Origin: Gammaproteobacteria bacterium
GTDB lineage: Bacteria > Pseudomonadota > Gammaproteobacteria > Steroidobacterales > Steroidobacteraceae
DNA length: 64,000 nt
NCBI GenBank assembly: GCA_009926865.1
Contig: RFOD01000005.1
Coordinates: 1-64,000, forward strand
Direction: 5' to 3'
Part shown: positions 47,865 through 57,781 of the stretch, piece after piece
Position numbering within the stretch: the stretch's first letter is position 1
How the letters are laid out: the number at the start of each line of letters is the position of its first letter
Program-made: the position numbers and the translations under genes
Notes under the pieces: model-generated
Databases searched by the model: none
What the model saw: the letters and a program-made list of their open reading frames with translations, nothing else
What the model was told of the DNA's origin: nothing

Positions 47865-48953
47865 TCAGTCCGTCAGCACAATCAGATCATCGGCTGACCA
47901 CGTCAGCGTTACGCGTTCTGCGCGTTGGATTCGCTGACTGGCATCGCGCCGATGATTCACCACATCCACACGTAGCGGGGTCCCGTCATCGAGCCGAACG
48001 CGATAATGCGAGCTCTCACCGAGATACCCGACCTCTTCGACCGTTCCGCGCTGTCCAACTTGCGCACCTGTGTCGCTCTGACGTTGTAGGCGGATTTTCT
48101 CTGGGCGCAGCGCGAGCGCGAGACGGGTACCATCGGGCATCGCCACGCGCGAGGGCAGCGGTATTTGTAAAGCACCGCAGTGTGCAATCAAGCCCCCTTC
48201 GCCTGAGTTACCGATGTGTCCCTCAAAAATATTCACACTCCCAATAAAATCGGCCACAAAACGAGTCGCGGGAGATTCATAAATCTCATCGGGCGTACCG
48301 ACCTGCACAATACGCCCTTGATTCATCACACCGATCCGTGTCGCAAGACTCATCGCTTCCTGCTGATCGTGCGTCACGACCACAAAGGTAATGCCGAGCT
48401 GCCGCTGCAGCGCGACCAGCTCAAACTGCGTATGCTCACGAAGCTTTTTATCGAGCGCGCCGAGCGGCTCATCCAATAAGAGTAATTTGGGACGTTTGAC
48501 CAAGGCCCTTGCCAACGCCACCCGTTGACGCTGTCCCCCCGAGAGTTGTTGGGGTTTACGCCCGGCGAGACCCTCGAGCTTGACCGCATCCAACATCTCC
48601 CGCACGCGTCGATCAATTTCGGTGCGAGATACGCGCTCCTGCTCGAGGCCAAAGGCAACATTCTGGAAAACGCTCATATGTGGAAAGAGCGCGTAGGACT
48701 GAAACATCAGATTCACGGGACGGCGATTGGGCGGCACGTCGGCCATATCCATACCGTCGATCAGAATACGCCCAGCGGTAGGTCGCTCGAAGCCCGCGAG
48801 CATGCGTAGTAGTGTCGTCTTACCGCAACCCGAACCACCCAGTAAGCAAAAAATTTCGCCGCGCCCAACACTCAGCGACACATCCGATACCGCAACGGTT
48901 TCGGCAAAGTGTTTACTGAGAGACTCGATTTTTACGCATTCGGAGAGCGACAT
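47865..48953 (-). CDS. Polyamine ABC transporter ATP-binding protein (PotG/PotA-like)
   Basis: LLGGSGCGKTTLLRMLAGFE Walker A; LSGGQRQRVALARALVKRPKLLLLDEPLGALD; C-terminal TOBE-like domain. Confidence 0.95.
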   Translation of the reverse strand: MSLSECVKIESLSKHFAETVAVSDVSLSVGRGEIFCLLGGSGCGKTTLLRMLAGFERPTAGRILIDGMDMADVPPNRRPVNLMFQSYALFPHMSVFQNVAFGLEQERVSRTEIDRRVREMLDAVKLEGLAGRKPQQLSGGQRQRVALARALVKRPKLLLLDEPLGALDKKLREHTQFELVALQRQLGITFVVVTHDQQEAMSLATRIGVMNQGRIVQVGTPDEIYESPATRFVADFIGSVNIFEGHIGNSGEGGLIAHCGALQIPLPSRVAMPDGTRLALALRPEKIRLQRQSDTGAQVGQRGTVEEVGYLGESSHYRVRLDDGTPLRVDVVNHRRDASQRIQRAERVTLTWSADDLIVLTD

Positions 48954-48958
48954 GATGG

Positions 48959-50101
48959 TTACGGTCGCCCCGATTTGACCCGCGTGTATAAACGGGTGAG
49001 TTCACGGGTGTGCCGAAGATCCTTCGGCAAATCAACCGCGGTGCGCGCCATGATCGCATCGGGGGGATAGATACCGCGATCGTTGGCGACCTCGGGTGCC
49101 AATTGCGCTCTGGAGGCTAGATTACTGTTGGCATAGCGCACGAAGTTACTATTCTTAGCCGCGTTTTCGGGCCGCAACAGAAAGTCAATAAAACGGTGCG
49201 CGTTGCGCGGATGCTCTGCATCGGCAGGAATCGCTAGCTGATCAAAGAATAGCAAGGCCCCCTCCTCGGGGATTCGGTACTGAACCGTAAATTTTTTTCC
49301 CGCCTCTACCGCTCGCCGTTTGGCCTGCAAAATATCGCCCGACCAGCCCAACGCGAGACAGGTTTCGCCATTGGCGAGATCCTCAATGTAACGTGAGGAG
49401 TCAAAGTTACGTATGTAGGGACGAATCGCTTTGAGCACGGCCTCGGCTGCGGCGAGATCTTCGGGCTTTGAGCTATTGGCATCTTTACCCAAATAGAGCA
49501 GCACGCTACCGACCACCTCCGACGGTGCATCGAGTAAAGTCACGCCACAGTCCGCAAAACGTGACACCACCTCGGGGTCAAAAATGAGACGCCAACTATC
49601 CACTGGCGCTTCAGGCATACGCGCCGCGATGGCCTCGGCGTTGAAACCAAACCCTGTCGTCCCCCACAAGTGTGTCACCGAATAGCGATTCTCCGGATCA
49701 AAGGCCGCCACGCGATCGGTCAGCACCGGATCGAGGTTCACTCTATTTGATAACCAATCGGGGTTAAGGGGTTGATAGACCCCCGCTTCAATCTGACGGG
49801 ATAAAAATGCGGCGCCTGGCACCACAAGATCGTATCCAGAGCGACCCGCCAATAATTTAGTCTCAAGGATTTCATTTGAGTCGAAGACGTCGTAGGTCAC
49901 CCGGATACCGGTCTCTTCGGTGAATGCCTCAATGACGCTCGGGTCGATGTAATCTGACCAGTTATAGACGTTCAACACGGACGGCTCACCGTCGAGCCCC
50001 TCGCTCAAATCCGTCCGCGGCTCAGGGGGTGAACCTGACCCGCAGGCCGTCAACAAGATCAGTAACGAGCCGCCTAAGGCTACCCGGACTCGACTCATCA
50101 T
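48959..50101 (-). CDS. Polyamine-binding periplasmic protein (PotF-like)
   Basis: SVLNVYNWSDYIDPSVIEAFTEETGIRVTYDVFDSNEILETKLLAGRSGYDLVVPGAAFLSRQIEAG; CLALGWSGDILQAKRRA. Start taken at MMSRVRVAL. Confidence 0.93.
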   Translation of the reverse strand: MMSRVRVALGGSLLILLTACGSGSPPEPRTDLSEGLDGEPSVLNVYNWSDYIDPSVIEAFTEETGIRVTYDVFDSNEILETKLLAGRSGYDLVVPGAAFLSRQIEAGVYQPLNPDWLSNRVNLDPVLTDRVAAFDPENRYSVTHLWGTTGFGFNAEAIAARMPEAPVDSWRLIFDPEVVSRFADCGVTLLDAPSEVVGSVLLYLGKDANSSKPEDLAAAEAVLKAIRPYIRNFDSSRYIEDLANGETCLALGWSGDILQAKRRAVEAGKKFTVQYRIPEEGALLFFDQLAIPADAEHPRNAHRFIDFLLRPENAAKNSNFVRYANSNLASRAQLAPEVANDRGIYPPDAIMARTAVDLPKDLRHTRELTRLYTRVKSGRP

Positions 50102-50188
50102 GATGGGGATACTCCGCGAAGATCTACGCACGCGCGCCCGACGCACGCGGGCGACGTTATAGCGCAGCGACAGAAGGGATTAAAGACC

Positions 50189-51529
50189 CTAGACGTTCAA
50201 CAGCAGGTGCTCACGCTCCCAAGAGCTGATGACCTGCAAAAAGACCTCGTACTCAGCCTGCTTGACCACCGCAAAGGCCTGCACAAACGATTCGCCCAGC
50301 ACCTCGATCAACTCCTGGCACTCACGAAGGCCTCGAATCGCCTCATCCAGATTGCGCGGTAGCGCGAAGGGTAAATCATGCGCACTGCCACTAATCGGGT
50401 CGGACGGACTTAAGCCCTGCGCCATCCCGAGATAGCCACAGGCAAGCGAGGCGGCAATGGCCAAATAGGGGTTAGCGTCCGCTCCGGAAATTCGATTCTC
50501 AATTCGTCGCGAATTTGCATCGGACATCGGCACACGTAGGCCCGCGGTGCGATTGTCATAGCCCCACTGCACGTTGATCGGTGCAAGCTGAGTGCGCGTG
50601 ATGCGACGATACGAGTTGACGTTCGGCGCCAACAGCGCCATCGCCGCTGGCAAATAACGCTGTAAGCCTGCGATATGGGCAAAGAAAAGCTCGGAGGGCT
50701 GATCCCCCTCACCTGAAAATACGTTCCGCCCCGATTGTGAATCCACAATGCTTTGGTGAATATGCATGGAGCTACCCGGCTCCATCGCGTGTGGCTTGGC
50801 CATGAACGTCGCGTACATCTTGTGACGTAGTGCCGCCTCGCGTGCGGTACGTTTAAACATGAAAGCCTGATCTGCCAAATCTAAGGCGTTTCCATGCAGC
50901 AGATTGATCTCCATCTGTGCTGGACCATCCTCATGGATCAACGTATCGATGTTGATTTCCTGATCCTCGCAAAATTGATACATCTCATCGAACATCGGGT
51001 CAAATTCATTGACCGCTGCGATGCTGTAGGACTGCCTCCCGGGCTCGGCTCGCCCAGAGCGACCAATCGGCGGCTTCAGTGGGTAATCCGCATCAATATT
51101 TGGTTCAACCAGATAAAACTCAAGTTCCGGTGCCACTAGTGGCTCCCAGCCACGCTGCGCGTACAGATCTAGGACATGCTTGAGGACTTCTCGAGGCGAC
51201 ATCATCACTCGACGCCCATCCCCATAAAAACAGTCGTGGATGACCTGCGCCGTGGGCTCTGCCGCCCAAGGTACTTTGCGTACCGTACGCGGATCTGGCT
51301 TCAACACGATATCGCTCTCGGCGGGACTCATCGCGGACCCTGGATCTTCCGGATAATCGCCGGTCACCGTTTGCAAAAAGATACTCTCAGGAAGACGCAT
51401 CCCCTGCTCGGTTTGGAATTTTTCAGCAGGCATCAACTTGCCACGCGCCACCCCGGCCATATCCGGCACGATGGCCTCGACTTCTTGTATCGCATGCTCA
51501 CGAAAGAAATCGGCAATTGAATTTCGCAT
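50189..51529 (-). CDS. Glutamine synthetase-family gamma-glutamylputrescine synthetase-like (PuuA)
   Basis: 446 aa; DMAGVARGKLMPAEKF; EINIDTLIHEDGPAQMEINLLHG; GSSMHIHQSIVD; NSYRRITRTQLAPINVQWGYDNRTAGLRVP; gene context. Confidence 0.88.
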   Translation of the reverse strand: MRNSIADFFREHAIQEVEAIVPDMAGVARGKLMPAEKFQTEQGMRLPESIFLQTVTGDYPEDPGSAMSPAESDIVLKPDPRTVRKVPWAAEPTAQVIHDCFYGDGRRVMMSPREVLKHVLDLYAQRGWEPLVAPELEFYLVEPNIDADYPLKPPIGRSGRAEPGRQSYSIAAVNEFDPMFDEMYQFCEDQEINIDTLIHEDGPAQMEINLLHGNALDLADQAFMFKRTAREAALRHKMYATFMAKPHAMEPGSSMHIHQSIVDSQSGRNVFSGEGDQPSELFFAHIAGLQRYLPAAMALLAPNVNSYRRITRTQLAPINVQWGYDNRTAGLRVPMSDANSRRIENRISGADANPYLAIAASLACGYLGMAQGLSPSDPISGSAHDLPFALPRNLDEAIRGLRECQELIEVLGESFVQAFAVVKQAEYEVFLQVISSWEREHLLLNV

Positions 51530-51541
51530 AAGACACCTACT

Positions 51542-52300
51542 TTATTTTCTTTGACTCTGACGCTGTCGAGCGGCTAACCCAAACTCCGTGAACAGGGCAC
51601 GCGAGAGCTCATCTTCGGTTGCTCGCCACTCTGGATGCCACTGCACCGCCCAAGCAAAACCGGTAGCATCTCGGACGCTGACCGCTTCAACCAGCCCATC
51701 CGTAGCTCTCGCCTCCACCTGCAAGCGCTCGGCTAATCGGGCGATCCCTTGACCATGCAAAGAATTCACTTGATAGCTTACTCGACCACCCGACCATTCT
51801 CGTAAGCGGCTTGCCGGCTCAAACTCGACCGTATGGGCGGGACCGTACTGTACGTCGACGTCGGCGCGTGGATCGTCCCGGTGATCCATCATGCCGGCGA
51901 CCTCCTGTACCCGTTGGTGTAGTGTGCCACCGAGTGCAACATTCAGCTCCTGTAACCCTCGGCAGATGCCAAACAGAGGGATTCCCTGCGCCAACGATTG
52001 ATGAATCAACGCAAGGTTTGTGCGATCACGCGCTTCATCAGCCGGTAAGCTCGGATCGAGGGTCGCCTGCCCATAGAGCGCTGCGCCCACATTACTGACA
52101 CTGCCCGTCAATAAAATGCCATCGACCTGCGCGAGTATCATCTCGATGGGCAAAGGCTCGGGCAAGCATGGCCAAATCCAAGGTAACGCCCCACTGCAGT
52201 GGAGGATGGCCTCAAGATACTTTTCACCCACCGACTGCCACCCATGCGGCCCTTTGCGACGCCGATCGGCAGGAACCAGAATTATGGGTGGACGAGACAT
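51542..52300 (-). CDS. Gamma-glutamyl-gamma-aminobutyrate hydrolase-like class I GATase (PuuD)
   Basis: DGILLTGSVSNVGAALYG; LFGICRGLQELNVALGGTLHQ; VSYQVNSLHGQGIARL; FAWAVQWHPEWR. Confidence 0.92.
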   Translation of the reverse strand: MSRPPIILVPADRRRKGPHGWQSVGEKYLEAILHCSGALPWIWPCLPEPLPIEMILAQVDGILLTGSVSNVGAALYGQATLDPSLPADEARDRTNLALIHQSLAQGIPLFGICRGLQELNVALGGTLHQRVQEVAGMMDHRDDPRADVDVQYGPAHTVEFEPASRLREWSGGRVSYQVNSLHGQGIARLAERLQVEARATDGLVEAVSVRDATGFAWAVQWHPEWRATEDELSRALFTEFGLAARQRQSQRK

Positions 52301-52341
52301 GGATACAATCTACAAGGCTCAGCTGATTGAGCATCCTCATT

Positions 52342-53646
52342 ATGACCGACACCTACTCCACTACGCACGCGTTGAACTGGTATGCCGAGGGCAGTACGCA
52401 GCGACCCTTCGCCCACCTGCAGGGTGAGATCGCGGTCGATGTGTGTGTGGTGGGCGGCGGTATCGCCGGCTGCTCAGCCGCGCTGCACTTAGCTGAGCGG
52501 GGCTACCAAGTCGCTGTTCTAGAAGCGGAATCTATCGGCTACGGCGCCTCGGGTCGCAGCGGTGGTCAATGCTTACCCGGCGTCTCGTGCGGCCAAACTC
52601 AGCTTGAAAAACTGCTCGACCCTGCGCTCGCCCGTGCAGCTTGGGACCTCACGGTGGAGGGCCTGGCGCTACAGCAGCAGCTGATGGCCCGCCATGATAT
52701 CGACTGTGATTGGCAAGCGGGACACTTACAGGTCTGCTGCCATCGCCGCCACGAGCGTGAACTGCACGCTGAGCTTGAGCATCTGCAACGACGATACGAC
52801 TACCACTCCCTCGAGTGGATCGACCGATCCGCCATCGCCGAACACGTAGGAAGCGCCTGCTATGTGAGTGGTGCACTCGATCGACAGGCCGGACATTTAC
52901 ACCCCTTGAAATACACCCAAGGTCTCGCGCGCGCGGCGGTTAGCGCAGGCGCGACCGTCTATGAAGGCAGTCGTGTACTCGGGCGTCAACGAACCGCAAG
53001 AGGTTGGCAGCTGGTGACTCGCGAAGGCACGGTGTCTTGTCGCGAAGTGGTACTTGCAGGTAACGCCACTCTGGGTAACTGGGAGCCTTCGCTACAACGC
53101 AAAATCTTAGGAGTGGGCACCTACATGATCGCGACCCAATCCTTGAGTCAGGAACGGGCTCAGCAGCTGATCCCGCAAAATGTTGCCGTCTCCGATATGA
53201 ACTGGATCATCGATTACTTTCGTCTTTCGGCCGATCGACGTCTCTTATTTGGCGGTGAAGTGAGCTATGGCGGACTCTATCCCGCACACTACGCGGGGGC
53301 GTTGCGGAAACGGATGCAGCGCGTGTTTCCCGAGCTCTCGACCACGCCCATTACCCATCATTGGGGCGGCTGGCTCGATATTACGGTCAATCGAGCCCCC
53401 CACTTTGGGCGGCTTGAACCCGGGGTCTACTTTGTACAAGGCTTTTCGGGGCATGGTCTCGCACTCGCCGGTATCGCGGGCAAACTGCTAGCGGAAGCCG
53501 TCGCGGGCACCCAAGAGCGTTTTGATGTGTTTGCTCGCCTACGGCATGCCGACTTCCCCGGCGGCCCCTGGCTCAGGCGACCCGCCTTGGTGTTCGCCAT
53601 GCTGTGGTATCGCCTGCGCGACTCATTGGGATCGCTCACGAGCTAG
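52342..53646 (+). CDS. FAD-dependent oxidoreductase, gamma-glutamylputrescine oxidase-like (PuuB)
   Basis: DVCVVGGGIAGCSAALHLAERGYQVAVLEAESIGYGASGRSGGQCLPG; GRLEPGVYFVQGFSGHGLALAGIAGKLLAEAV. Confidence 0.92.
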   Translation: MTDTYSTTHALNWYAEGSTQRPFAHLQGEIAVDVCVVGGGIAGCSAALHLAERGYQVAVLEAESIGYGASGRSGGQCLPGVSCGQTQLEKLLDPALARAAWDLTVEGLALQQQLMARHDIDCDWQAGHLQVCCHRRHERELHAELEHLQRRYDYHSLEWIDRSAIAEHVGSACYVSGALDRQAGHLHPLKYTQGLARAAVSAGATVYEGSRVLGRQRTARGWQLVTREGTVSCREVVLAGNATLGNWEPSLQRKILGVGTYMIATQSLSQERAQQLIPQNVAVSDMNWIIDYFRLSADRRLLFGGEVSYGGLYPAHYAGALRKRMQRVFPELSTTPITHHWGGWLDITVNRAPHFGRLEPGVYFVQGFSGHGLALAGIAGKLLAEAVAGTQERFDVFARLRHADFPGGPWLRRPALVFAMLWYRLRDSLGSLTS

Positions 53647-53684
53647 GACCGTCGCCGAACCCCTTGACAGCTGTGTTTCACATC

Positions 53685-53708
53685 AGTACCTTTTTCAATA
53701 AAGGTACT
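53685..53708. promoter_or_regulatory. Perfect inverted repeat upstream of the PadR gene, candidate autoregulatory operator
   Basis: AGTACCTTT (53685-53693)-ttcaat-AAAGGTACT (53700-53708), 9-bp arms, 6 bp before the ATG at 53715; TTGACA at 53664-53669 is a possible -35. Confidence 0.65.
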
Positions 53709-53714
53709 ATCTGA

Positions 53715-54044
53715 ATGCTTAGTGACAACAAACTTGCACCGCTGCGCAAAGGCTTGCTTGAGTTCTTGGTACTCAAGATTTGTAGCGCACGTAGTGTTTA
53801 CTCTGCCGACATCCTGCGACGACTTGCCGAAACCGAGTTCGCGACTCAGGAGGGTACGCTTTATCCCCTCCTTAGCCGGTTACGACGCGAGGGGTTACTC
53901 GCCTACGAGTGGCAGGAATCAGACACGGGTCCGCCACGCAAGTATTACCAACTCACTGACAGCGGCCGCGAACAAGTCAGCGCGCTGGATCATTACTGGG
54001 ACCGACTCAATCACACGATTGCCAACTTAGGACATTGCGAATGA
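53715..54044 (+). CDS. PadR-family transcriptional regulator
   Basis: LLEFLVLKICSARSVYSADILRRLAETEFATQEGTLYPLLSRLRREGLLAYEWQESDTGPPRKYYQLTDSGREQ. Confidence 0.95.
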   Translation: MLSDNKLAPLRKGLLEFLVLKICSARSVYSADILRRLAETEFATQEGTLYPLLSRLRREGLLAYEWQESDTGPPRKYYQLTDSGREQVSALDHYWDRLNHTIANLGHCE

Positions 54045-54700
54045 AACCTGTCGTTACCGCAAGCCTTAATCAACAGGCCTATTTCTTTGAGCAAGATGCC
54101 TTTATGCGTCTTGAAGACTACCTACATGATGCGAATCGCGTGCTCGCGCACAACCCCGACCGTGAGGAAATCTTGCGTGATCTTGAGCAAGCCATCGCTG
54201 AGCGCTGCCCTGCCCGCGCGCGCACCGCGTCCGCCGTGATCACCCTAGCGGAACTCGAGCCGATCTTGACCGAGATGGGCCCCGTGACCGATCCCTCCTC
54301 CGCACAATCCCAAGAGCATTCCCGCGAACCAGGGAAAGACTCCGCTGATGCTGAGCACACCACTCACACCGGACCCGCAGATACCGCCCACACACACCGT
54401 CAACATCGCGCTGAGTATGTCCGCCCGCCGCTAGAGCAAATCAGCGAGGGAGCGCTACTCAGTGGAGTCTGCATGGGGCTATCGCGATATTTTGGAATCG
54501 AAGTCTCACTGATCCGAATCGCGATGGTTGTGCTGACGCTGATCAGCGCAGGTCTTGCGATCGGCCTATATCTATTTTTGATGTTTCTGCTGCCGTACGC
54601 GCCAGTCGATCTCGATGGGACGCCGATCCGACGCTGGCCGCGCAAAATACGCGGATGGGTGGAGCGAGCGCGGGCACGCCTCTCTGGCGCGCTACGCTGA
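54041..54700 (+). CDS. PspC-domain membrane protein
   Basis: EGALLSGVCMGLSRYFGIEVSLIRIAMVVLTLISAGLAIGLYLFLMFLLPY; ATGA overlap with padR. Confidence 0.88.
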   Translation: MKPVVTASLNQQAYFFEQDAFMRLEDYLHDANRVLAHNPDREEILRDLEQAIAERCPARARTASAVITLAELEPILTEMGPVTDPSSAQSQEHSREPGKDSADAEHTTHTGPADTAHTHRQHRAEYVRPPLEQISEGALLSGVCMGLSRYFGIEVSLIRIAMVVLTLISAGLAIGLYLFLMFLLPYAPVDLDGTPIRRWPRKIRGWVERARARLSGALR

Positions 54701-57700
54701 GGCCGCTGACGAACCAGCCTCGCCGCGAAGTCCTAACCAACGTCGCAGCGTGGGTCGAACAAAACGTTCGGTGACTTCGGCCACCAAAGAATAGGCTGCC
54801 GGCACGACTACCAACGATAAGAGCGTGGATGTCATCAAACCGCCGATCACGGAAATACCGAGTGGCGTGCGGAAATTACCATCTGCACCGAGCCCAAGCG
54901 CTAAGGGCAGCATGCCCGCACCCATCGCGAGCGTGGTCATGATGACTGGCCGCGCTCGCTTACGGCAGGCCTCTATGAGCGCATCATAGCGCGGCATCCC
55001 CGCGCGCTCACCGATAATGGCGTAATCGACAATCAGGATCGAGTTCTTAGTCGCAATACCCGTCAACAACAAAAGCCCGATCAAAGACGGGAGCGATAAT
55101 GCATTCTGTGTCAAAAGCAGCGCTCCGAAGGCACCGCCGCCACAGAGCGGTACGGCTGCCAAAATCACAAACGGCTGAGTCGCGCTGTGAAACAGCAACA
55201 AAAGAACCACGTAAACCGCAACCACACCGGCTAACAACGCCAACACAAATCCCAAAAATAATTCAACGAATGCCTCGGAGTCCCCCGCTGGCACAATACG
55301 CACGCCAGGCGGCAAATTACTCGCTTCAGGCATGCGCATCACCTGCGCCATGACATCACCGAGCGGTCGACCGTTGAGCTCTGCGGAGACAGTGACATTG
55401 CGTTCCCGGTTCAAGCGATCGATGCGTGCAGGACCACTTCCCTCGGCGATCTCAGCCACAGCCGCGAGTGGTACCGGCCCGCGGCTACCCGGAACACGTA
55501 ACTGTCGTAATACAGACGGATCCGTCAAAGAAGTCCCCGCGAGTTGTACCCTTATTGGAATCTGTCGATCTGCGAGATTCAGTTTGGCTAAGCGTTGGCG
55601 AATGTCACCGCTCGTCGCAATACGCGCAGCATCGGCAATCGCCACCGTCGAGACCCCTAAATCAGCGGCGCGCGCAGGATCCGGCCGAATAATGATTTCT
55701 GGTCTAAGTAAAGCGGCAGTGGTGGTCACCGATCCCAGACCGGGAATGTCGCGAATCGCCGCGGCAAGTTCCCGCGAAGACTTGCCAAGCGCATCCAAGT
55801 CGCGCCCCGCGAGTACCAGACTTAATCGATCGCCGGGCCCCCCCGCTGCAAAGCCGACCCGAACACCCGGTATGTCCACCAAGGTAGCGCGAATCGCATC
55901 TTCGAGCTCAGCGCTACTGCGCGCTCGGTCTTTGACAAACTGCAGTGTTAAATTGAGTCGTCGCACCTCGGCAAAGCTCACGCCACCACTCATGGTCTCG
56001 CCCGCTTCACCGCCGACGGTCGTAAAGATACGCTCAATCTCAGGGACCCCCGAGCGCAAGCGTGATCGCACCTCACGTCCGATCTCCAATGAATCGCTCA
56101 GGCGTGCTCCAGGCGGTAACTCCACTTGCAGCTGTGCGCGAGACGCGTCGGTGGTCGGTACAAATGTTTTAGGAATTAAGGGAATCAGCGCCATCGACAG
56201 CACAAAGATGACGAGCGCCCCCACCAAGGTCAGACGTCGATGATGTAAAGCCAGATCAACCCAACCGAGATAACGTTTCAAAAGTTTCGAGTCAGCGGTG
56301 GACTTTGGCTCTCCCTGCATAAAGGTTGCCGCAAGCATCGGCGTTAAAAGTCGCGCGACGAGCAATGAAAATAGCACCGCTGCAGCGGCCGTCCAGCCAA
56401 ATTCCCGAAAGAACTTCCCTGTGACGCCTGGCATGAATGCGACCGGTACAAACACCGCCGCCAAAGTGGCCGAGGTCGCAATCACCGCGACGCCGATTTC
56501 ATCTGCTGCATCAATCGCCGCTTGTCTGGGCGATTTACCCATGGCCCGGTGACGGGCTACGTTCTCGACTTCAACAATCGCGTCATCCACCAGGACGCCA
56601 ATCACCACTGCCAGAGCGAGTAGCGTCAAAAGATTGAGCGAAAAATCGAGCCAGTACATCACAGCAAACGTTGGAATCACCGATAACGGCAGAGCGGTCG
56701 CAGAGATCCAGGTCGCTCGACTGTCGCGCAAGAAAAACCACACGACGATCACCGCCAGAATCGCGCCCTCCAGCAACATCGCCATCGAGGCATCGTAAGA
56801 CGCTTTGGCATCCTCGATGGTGGCTTGTACCTCGGTGAAGCGTACTTCGGGATGACGTTCGGCCAGACGCGCGAGCTCCTCGCGCACCGCCTCGCCCACC
56901 GCGACTTCACTGGAGCCACGAGTCCGACGCAAAGAAAAGCCGATGACGGACTTTTCATCCAGAAAAGCAGCACTGCGCGGCTCGGCCGCCCCGTCAGTCA
57001 CCGTCGCGATTGAAGATAGGCGTACGCTACGTCCATCGGGCAAATAAATCGGGTAGTTCGCTAAATCATTGGCCGTACGAACGACCGCAACCGTACGAAC
57101 AGACTGCTCAGCACCGCCCGCCTCGGTACGTCCACCCGGCCGCTCCAACTGTAAGCGTGCCAATTGATCCGATACCGAACCTGCCGACACACCCAAGGCT
57201 TGTAAGGCTTCAGGTCGTAAATCGACTCGTACCTCACGTTCGATCCCACCGACCCGACTGACCGAACCGACCCCCGAGACGCCATACATCGCCTTGGTGA
57301 CCGTGTCATCCACAAACCAAGATAATTCGTCGGGTGCGAGTCGATCCGACTCGACTGAATAAGCGAGTAAGGTTCCGCCGACCAGACTGAGTCGCTGCAC
57401 GAGTGGCTCATCGATATCGGCAGGTAACTCGCGACGAATTCGTGTGACCGCATCGCGCACCTCATCGAGCGCCTGATCCATGTCGCGACCGAGCTCAAAC
57501 TCAATTTTGGTGATCGATGAGCCTTCGCTGATCGCCGAGGTCATCCGATTGATATCGGCGATGCTGGAAACAGCATCTTCAATTTTGCGCGTGATATCGG
57601 TCTCAATTTGTGACGGCGTCGCCCCCGTCAACCCGACCGACACTTGCACACTCGGTAGTGCGATATCAGGTAGCTGCGAAATCGGTAGCTGACGCCAGCC

Positions 57701-57781
57701 CCAAAAACCCGCGAGCACCAAACCGACGAACAGCATCAAAGAAGGTAACGGGTACTGAATACCCCAGCGCGAGAGATTCAT
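54692..57781 (-). CDS. RND efflux transporter permease (second system)
   Basis: 1029 aa; LPSVQVSVGLTGATPSQIETDITRKIED; GVLVDDAIVEVENVARH; GIATKNSILIVDYAI. Confidence 0.95.
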   Translation of the reverse strand: MNLSRWGIQYPLPSLMLFVGLVLAGFWGWRQLPISQLPDIALPSVQVSVGLTGATPSQIETDITRKIEDAVSSIADINRMTSAISEGSSITKIEFELGRDMDQALDEVRDAVTRIRRELPADIDEPLVQRLSLVGGTLLAYSVESDRLAPDELSWFVDDTVTKAMYGVSGVGSVSRVGGIEREVRVDLRPEALQALGVSAGSVSDQLARLQLERPGGRTEAGGAEQSVRTVAVVRTANDLANYPIYLPDGRSVRLSSIATVTDGAAEPRSAAFLDEKSVIGFSLRRTRGSSEVAVGEAVREELARLAERHPEVRFTEVQATIEDAKASYDASMAMLLEGAILAVIVVWFFLRDSRATWISATALPLSVIPTFAVMYWLDFSLNLLTLLALAVVIGVLVDDAIVEVENVARHRAMGKSPRQAAIDAADEIGVAVIATSATLAAVFVPVAFMPGVTGKFFREFGWTAAAAVLFSLLVARLLTPMLAATFMQGEPKSTADSKLLKRYLGWVDLALHHRRLTLVGALVIFVLSMALIPLIPKTFVPTTDASRAQLQVELPPGARLSDSLEIGREVRSRLRSGVPEIERIFTTVGGEAGETMSGGVSFAEVRRLNLTLQFVKDRARSSAELEDAIRATLVDIPGVRVGFAAGGPGDRLSLVLAGRDLDALGKSSRELAAAIRDIPGLGSVTTTAALLRPEIIIRPDPARAADLGVSTVAIADAARIATSGDIRQRLAKLNLADRQIPIRVQLAGTSLTDPSVLRQLRVPGSRGPVPLAAVAEIAEGSGPARIDRLNRERNVTVSAELNGRPLGDVMAQVMRMPEASNLPPGVRIVPAGDSEAFVELFLGFVLALLAGVVAVYVVLLLLFHSATQPFVILAAVPLCGGGAFGALLLTQNALSLPSLIGLLLLTGIATKNSILIVDYAIIGERAGMPRYDALIEACRKRARPVIMTTLAMGAGMLPLALGLGADGNFRTPLGISVIGGLMTSTLLSLVVVPAAYSLVAEVTERFVRPTLRRWLGLRGEAGSSAASA

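Noticed and set aside
55332-56243. 303-aa + strand ORF opposite the second RND permease
   Set aside because: Ser/Arg/Pro-rich antisense shadow of a conserved RND gene; the equivalent appears opposite the first RND gene (e.g. 1715-2179).
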